Under the pieces are notes generated by a model, which was given only the letters and a program-made list of their open reading frames with translations, was not told the DNA's origin and searched no databases. Source: JBFMFR01 sp040752025 (GTDB lineage: Bacteria; Chloroflexota; Anaerolineae; Anaerolineales; UBA4823). From it: a stretch of DNA of 64,000 bases. The position numbers and the translations under genes were made by a program. Each line of letters opens with the position of its first letter. Position 1 is the first letter of the stretch. This document shows, in pieces, positions 59,679 through 64,000 of this stretch. Location of the stretch: positions 1 through 64,000 of the forward strand of contig JBFMFR010000005.1 in assembly GCA_040752025.1 (NCBI GenBank), read 5' to 3'.

Positions 59679-60668
59679 TCAATCTAGCAGGGTGAAAATC
59701 AGGCTCAACAAGATCAATCCACCCGAAATCCAGATCAGGCTGCGTTCTACCGGGGATGAGACCAGGTCTGCCAGTGTTGGGCTGGGCAGTGGAGCGCGCG
59801 GGCGCGCCACCGGGTCCCAGTCTCCGAGCAGCGCCCGGCGAAACGCGTCCACGTTTTGCGGTCGCTCATCGGGGTGCAAATTTAGCGCCCACAGGATCGC
59901 CCGCTCTGTGCGTAAACTGATGTCCGGGTTGATCTGGCGTGGTGGAGTCAATGCCTCAGGACTCAAGAAGAGCTCGCGCGCCTCTGGCGGCGAGTGGTTT
60001 GTCAGCAGATGATACAACGTTGCCCCGAAAGCGTAAATATCGCTGCGCGCATCGGTATGCCCGCTGTCACCGCCATATTGCTCCAGGGGCGTATACAGCG
60101 CTGTACCCCGGCCCTGCAAAATGGTAATCGTCACATCGTCCGAAGCCAGGATCTTCACCAATCCGAAATCAACCAGTTTGAGTAGTCCACTGGGAGTCAG
60201 TTTCAGGTTGCTGGGCTTGATATCGCGATGCAGGATGGGTGGTTTTTGCTCATGCAAATAGGATAGCGCATCTGCCAACTGGTCAGCCCAGCGTAAGACC
60301 TCACGCTCGGCCAGGAATTGCCCTTTCTGGCGTGCCTCTGTCATCAAAGTACGCAAATCTTTGCCAGGCACGAAATCCATCACCAGGTAGTCGCGCCCGC
60401 CCACCGAGAAGAAGTCAGAGACTTTAGGAAGGTTGGGATGGTCCAGGCGCGCCAATACCGTCGCTTCGCGCAAAAACTGCTCGCGCGCCTGCTTGAGCGA
60501 TTCGGCTGCCAGGCTGCGGTCGTGTTCCACCTCTTTCAAGGCGCACAGACGGCCTTCCAGGCGCAGGTCATCGGCCAGGTAGATGCTCCCCATACCTCCT
60601 TGCCCAATGATGCGGCTGATGCGGTAACGACCGCGTAGAACTTCACCAGCTTTTAGTGGCGTTGGCAT
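59679..60668 (-). CDS. Ser/Thr protein kinase with C-terminal membrane helix
   Basis: 329 residues. Hanks-type kinase: Gly loop IIGQGGMGSIYLADD, Lys in ALKEVE, HRDIKPSNLKL, DFGLVKI, and GTALYTPLEQYGG in the activation segment. At the C-terminus a single hydrophobic helix, SLIWISGGLILLSLIFTLLD, anchors the kinase; there is no extracellular sensor domain. It is divergent from the FHA gene, suggesting that the FHA protein may be its substrate or partner. Confidence 0.9.
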   Translation of the reverse strand: MPTPLKAGEVLRGRYRISRIIGQGGMGSIYLADDLRLEGRLCALKEVEHDRSLAAESLKQAREQFLREATVLARLDHPNLPKVSDFFSVGGRDYLVMDFVPGKDLRTLMTEARQKGQFLAEREVLRWADQLADALSYLHEQKPPILHRDIKPSNLKLTPSGLLKLVDFGLVKILASDDVTITILQGRGTALYTPLEQYGGDSGHTDARSDIYAFGATLYHLLTNHSPPEARELFLSPEALTPPRQINPDISLRTERAILWALNLHPDERPQNVDAFRRALLGDWDPVARPRAPLPSPTLADLVSSPVERSLIWISGGLILLSLIFTLLD

Positions 60669-60769
60669 TCACACATCCCAATGATTGGTTTTGCCGTGTT
60701 CACACGGCTAACACTTGAAAACAGTCCGGGCTCCTCCAGAAGATCGGGCGATTCGAAAACGGCGTTTTG

Positions 60770-60778
60770 TGATATTAT
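60770..60778 (+). promoter_or_regulatory. Extended -10 box of the FHA gene
   Basis: TGATATTAT, 20 bases before the ATG at 60799; GAGG lies in the short leader. Confidence 0.55.
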
Positions 60779-60798
60779 ACCTTGTAGAGGCAAGATCT

Positions 60799-61518
60799 AT
60801 GGAAAGCTATAACGAGGAAGTCGCGCTATTAGTCGCACAAGCTGGTCCACTTAACGGCCAACGTTGGGCTTTGCGCAAGAGCCTCTTACTGGGGCGCGAG
60901 TCCACCTGCGATATTGTCATCGCTGACCGCCAAATCTCCCGCCACCATGCTCGCATCCATGTTTCGATTAACGGCGTTCTGCTAGAGGACTTGGGAAGCA
61001 AAAACGGCACCCATCTGAACGGGAAAGCTATCAAAGAAAGAACCCAACTGCAGGATGGCGACGTCATTCAAATCGCCCTGGCTCAAAAATTCATCTACCT
61101 CAGTTCAGATGCTACTGTGCCGCTCGATGCCCAGGATACAGCCATACAAACTATTCCGGACGAGATCGCCCAGATCGTTCTGGGCTCCGGTCGGCTGCGC
61201 GTGGAAAAACGCTCTCGGCGAGTGTGGATCAAACAAAGCGCACAAGATCCCCCCCAAGAAATCGAGGTAATCCCACCACTTTCGGCCTCCCAGTTCCGTT
61301 TGTTGGAAGTGTTGTACGACAACCAGGGGCGCGTCGTGCCACGCGGCGATCTGGTCGCCGCCGTCTGGGGAGAGAAACACGCCTACGATGTCTCCGAACA
61401 GGCATTGGATGCCCTCGTCCGGCGCTTGCGTGACCGCATCGCCAGCATCGACCCCGACCACGATTATGTGATCACCGTGCGCGGGCATGGTTTGCGCCTG
61501 GATAACCCCCCGGTATAA
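60799..61518 (+). CDS. FHA domain / winged-helix response-type regulator
   Basis: 239 residues from ATG at 60799. FHA domain at 10-100: LLLGREST, ISRHHARI and DLGSKNGTHLNG bind phosphothreonine. C-terminal OmpR/PhoB-like winged helix (150-235): LSASQFRLLEVLYDNQGRVV, VSEQALDALVRRLRDRIA and ITVRGHGLRL. It thus links Ser/Thr kinase signalling to transcription without a receiver domain. Divergent from the kinase gene. Followed by a perfect terminator. Confidence 0.9.
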   Translation: MESYNEEVALLVAQAGPLNGQRWALRKSLLLGRESTCDIVIADRQISRHHARIHVSINGVLLEDLGSKNGTHLNGKAIKERTQLQDGDVIQIALAQKFIYLSSDATVPLDAQDTAIQTIPDEIAQIVLGSGRLRVEKRSRRVWIKQSAQDPPQEIEVIPPLSASQFRLLEVLYDNQGRVVPRGDLVAAVWGEKHAYDVSEQALDALVRRLRDRIASIDPDHDYVITVRGHGLRLDNPPV

Positions 61519-61525
61519 TTACAAC

Positions 61526-61551
61526 GGCGCTGGGATCGTGATCCCAGCGCC
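61526..61551 (+). terminator. Terminator of the FHA regulator gene
   Basis: GGCGCTGGGATC (61526-61537) and GATCCCAGCGCC (61540-61551), a 12-bp perfect stem with a short loop, followed by a T-rich stretch on the plus strand. Confidence 0.85.
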
Positions 61552-61584
61552 ATTTCCACTTTTTTACTTTCTGCATGCCCGGGA

Positions 61585-62928
61585 TCAGGCCTGCAGATTT
61601 TTCGACATCGCAAAGCGCAAAGCCTGCCGGTTGGCAACCTTGGCGTGTTCGGCCAGATCTGGATCATCGCCGGACTGCGCCTGCGAAGCGATGTTCCCCA
61701 ACAACTCGATGAACTCGGGTGTAATCTGTTCAGCATGTGCTTTCAGGAACGCCAGGCGAGCGTCTTCTTCTTCCACTGCCAAAAACTCTTCGATCAGTTC
61801 GAGCTCTGGCGGTGCGCTCAACTGCTGCAGCATCTCCACGATTTGATTCAGCTTGGCAGAACGCTCCAGATCACCCTGTTTGCGCGCCGCTTCCAGCATC
61901 TGCTGGACTTCCTGCACAAAGAAATCATCGATCGACTGTAAATTCTGATACACGGCTTCACCAATGTTCCCGGATTGCAAGATCGCCTCTACAAGCTTCT
62001 GAGCCTGTTGCTGGCGCGCCTGCATCTGCTTATCGATCTCCTGCGTCATCTCCAATAATTTCGTACGCAGCTCAACCAGGCGCTCGCGACCATCGCCACG
62101 CGCCCGTTCGATACGATCGCTCAGTAATTGGAAGAAAGCGTAATCCATTGCCGGGCGCACCAGGCTGACCATCACACTCAAACGCGTGTCATTCGGCGCG
62201 TTTTCGACCAGCTCCAAAAGCTTCTCTCGCGTCATATTGTTGCCCAGGGCTCGCAATTCATCCACCGCAGCCTGGATCTCTCCAGCCTGTTCTTGCATCT
62301 GCCGGCCATATTCTGTTTTTTGCAGCAGGCTGTTCTGCAGTGCAGCAAGCTGCTGCGCAGCCTCTTTATCGCCGCCAGCCATGGCTGATTCGATGAACCG
62401 GCCCAACAGGGAGAAAAACTCTGCATCGATCAACGCTTCTTCTTGCTGGATGATCTCATCCTGTACATCCTCGCCCGAAGCGCTCATCAGGCGCCGGACC
62501 AGGTTCACGCGCTGTTGCTGGGCCTGGATCATCTCGCGTGTGATGCCCTCCGCCTCCAGGACACGCTCGACCATGCCCTGCAAAGTCAGCGCTGTGCTTG
62601 GGTTGAACAGATAACCCTTGCGCTTCTCCTGCGGCAGTTTACTGATTACCTGGTTGATCAACCCGCCAATCATGCGCTCCTGTTCCTGGCGCGGCAAGTT
62701 AAGCTCTGGCGGGACAAAAGTCAACAACAGCTCTTTGTCCGCGTCGTGATAAATCAACGGCGTAGCCAACGCGCCCTGGTAACCACATACCGGGCATTGG
62801 ATTACATTAAAAGCTCCACTCAAAAACCGCTGCTTGGCGGAAGGGTCCTGGTTGGTGTCAAACAACTGATCGATTTCAGCCGGCACCGGCTGGCGACAGT
62901 TCGGGCAACTTACACTCGTTTTTGGCAT
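61585..62928 (-). CDS. CpXC domain protein
   Basis: 447 residues. Residues 1-120 form a CpXC domain with two Cys pairs, Cys8/Cys11 (SCPNC) and Cys45/Cys48 (QCPVCGY), likely a zinc site. The rest is long helices rich in Gln and Glu (MTREKLLELVENAPNDTRLS, MTQEIDKQMQARQQQAQKLV), probably coiled coil. The family is known from Chloroflexota and Actinomycetota; its function is not known to me. It precedes the histidine kinase gene's 3' end by 67 bases on the same strand. Confidence 0.8.
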   Translation of the reverse strand: MPKTSVSCPNCRQPVPAEIDQLFDTNQDPSAKQRFLSGAFNVIQCPVCGYQGALATPLIYHDADKELLLTFVPPELNLPRQEQERMIGGLINQVISKLPQEKRKGYLFNPSTALTLQGMVERVLEAEGITREMIQAQQQRVNLVRRLMSASGEDVQDEIIQQEEALIDAEFFSLLGRFIESAMAGGDKEAAQQLAALQNSLLQKTEYGRQMQEQAGEIQAAVDELRALGNNMTREKLLELVENAPNDTRLSVMVSLVRPAMDYAFFQLLSDRIERARGDGRERLVELRTKLLEMTQEIDKQMQARQQQAQKLVEAILQSGNIGEAVYQNLQSIDDFFVQEVQQMLEAARKQGDLERSAKLNQIVEMLQQLSAPPELELIEEFLAVEEEDARLAFLKAHAEQITPEFIELLGNIASQAQSGDDPDLAEHAKVANRQALRFAMSKNLQA

Positions 62929-62995
62929 CTAAATCTCCATATCATCAGAAAATTCGAAACTTGCAGGCCAACCGCCAGCAAGCGCTCGGCCTGGG

Positions 62996-64000
62996 CTATC
63001 GTTCATCTTCACGAGGCAGCGAGAAACAAATGCGCGCCCCATCCCCCGGCTTCGGATCCACCCAAATATGCCCGCCGTGCGCCTCGACCACGGCGCGCGC
63101 CAGGTACAGTCCCAACCCGGCTCCCTTGGTTGTGCGCGAAGCCCCGGTTGCCCGGTAGAACCGGTCGAAAACGTGCGGGATATCCCCGGCATCGATCCCC
63201 GGCCCCTGGTCGCTGACGCACACCACCACTTGCTCTGGACGGATCTGCCCGCTGACGCGGATCTCCCCGCCTTCTCCCGCGTACTTAATCGCATTGGAAA
63301 CCAGATTGGAAAGCACCTGCGCCAGGCGTTCCTCATCGCCCAAAATAACCGGGAACTGCGCCGGGAAATCTACCACGATGGTATGCAGGCGCGTTTGCGT
63401 CTCGAAACGCTCGGCAATGCGCCGGGCCAGCGCATCCATAGCCACATCCGAGAGATTGATCGAAAGCGCCCCGGCCTGCAAACGCGACGCGTTTAACAGA
63501 TTCTCAATCAACTCCGTCAGGCGATCCGCCTCTTCTTCGATCACCTCCAGGCTGTCTTGCACCACCTGGCGGTCCCAAGAGGCATCCTTGCGCCGCAGGG
63601 TGCTGACATAGCCTTTGATCAACGCCACCGGGGTCTTCAACTCGTGACTGACCACCGAAATGAACGTGCTCTTGAGTTCTTCTGCCTCGCGGAAGCGGGT
63701 GATGTCCCGCACCAGGGCGATCACATTCATCAGGTTGCCATCCGCCGAAAGCAGCGGCGAATAGGTCACTCCTACCGGCAGCGAGGGCATCCCAGACCTT
63801 TCCAGGTCGCCCTCGACGTACAAAGTTGCATTCGGCGTCAGGGGCCAACCCCCGGCCTCAGCTTGCTCGAGGGTCATGCCGTCTTTGTGCCGCTTCCAGT
63901 GGATGATCTGGTCGTGCGGTTGGCCGCGAACTTCCTGCACCGACAGCCCCAGCATGCGCGCCAGCGCCGGGTTGCAATGCTCCACGGTATGGTCAGCCGT
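62996..64000 (-). CDS. PAS-containing sensor histidine kinase (5' end beyond window)
   Basis: The visible 335 residues are the C-terminal part of a sensor kinase; the frame stays open to the window edge, so the true start is outside. A PAS domain (HCNPALARMLGLSVQEV, later LVRDITRFREAE) is followed by a HisKA domain with the phosphorylated His in VVSHELKTPVALIKG (codon at 63644-63646). HATPase boxes follow: LSNLVSNAIKYAGEG, DQGPGIDAGD, HVFDRFYRA and GAGLGLYLARAVVEAHGG. PhoR/ResE-like architecture. The response regulator is not in the window. Confidence 0.93.
   Translation of the reverse strand, partial: TADHTVEHCNPALARMLGLSVQEVRGQPHDQIIHWKRHKDGMTLEQAEAGGWPLTPNATLYVEGDLERSGMPSLPVGVTYSPLLSADGNLMNVIALVRDITRFREAEELKSTFISVVSHELKTPVALIKGYVSTLRRKDASWDRQVVQDSLEVIEEEADRLTELIENLLNASRLQAGALSINLSDVAMDALARRIAERFETQTRLHTIVVDFPAQFPVILGDEERLAQVLSNLVSNAIKYAGEGGEIRVSGQIRPEQVVVCVSDQGPGIDAGDIPHVFDRFYRATGASRTTKGAGLGLYLARAVVEAHGGHIWVDPKPGDGARICFSLPREDER

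Noticed and set aside
1..64000. CRISPR arrays, rRNA or tRNA genes
   Set aside because: No regularly spaced repeats and no cloverleaf or rRNA-like conserved blocks were recognised; a tRNAscan-SE and Infernal run would settle this.

Overview
The window looks like chromosomal DNA of a Chloroflexota bacterium, probably of class Anaerolineae. That is an inference from gene content: a DnaQ-DinG fusion, LiaF-like membrane proteins, ROK sugar genes, several Ser/Thr kinases with TPR or FHA partners, a CpXC protein and a PhaR/phasin pair. Most of the sequence is GC-rich, and promoters are readable as TTGACA-like, 17 bp, TATAAT-like. At several genes the -10 box sits only 5-7 bases before the ATG, so leaderless mRNAs are likely. 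No rRNA, tRNA or CRISPR array was seen.

Bases 1-3735 are accessory: an AT-rich lipoprotein gene behind a large inverted repeat, then minus-strand genes for a DUF6922 protein, an HTH/GIY-YIG protein, a DUF5678 protein and a retropepsin-like protease, with a decayed second DUF6922 copy and a dispersed intergenic repeat. From 3735 to 14519 come dinG, an SDR enzyme, three LiaI/LiaF-like membrane genes around a nicotinate phosphoribosyltransferase gene, and a P2A-type ATPase. The ATPase is preceded by a 44-residue membrane ORF that looks real and by a well-formed yybP-ykoY (Mn2+) riboswitch with its own promoter and terminator. Next to this are RHS-repeat remnants flanking a DUF433/DUF5615 toxin-antitoxin pair.

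16-34 kb holds a membrane protein, a methyltransferase, an M20 peptidase, an ABC exporter, two convergent paralogs with a ParB-like fold (one fused to universal stress domains), a metallophosphoesterase, a c-type cytochrome, a patatin/acyltransferase/SDR lipid cluster and a phasin-PhaR pair. 32-38 kb is an envelope glycan block on the minus strand: NusG-like antiterminator, two GDP-mannose dehydratase-like genes, a flippase-like protein, a low-Mr phosphatase and a GT39-like membrane protein.

38-50 kb is central carbon metabolism: yvcK, gap, pgk, a sensor Ser/Thr kinase, tpiA and an M50-like protein on the minus strand, then a PIG-L deacetylase, a ROK-like kinase and a ROK repressor with a clear operator, and a divergent glucokinase. 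50-64 kb carries recJ, a GT2 glycosyltransferase, an AAA ATPase, an operon of GDPD, threonine dehydratase, a lone CoA-transferase-like subunit and a GH3-like protein, a divergent kinase/FHA pair, a CpXC protein and a histidine kinase cut by the window end. The best candidate for something undescribed is the riboswitch, 44-aa membrane protein and P-type ATPase unit.
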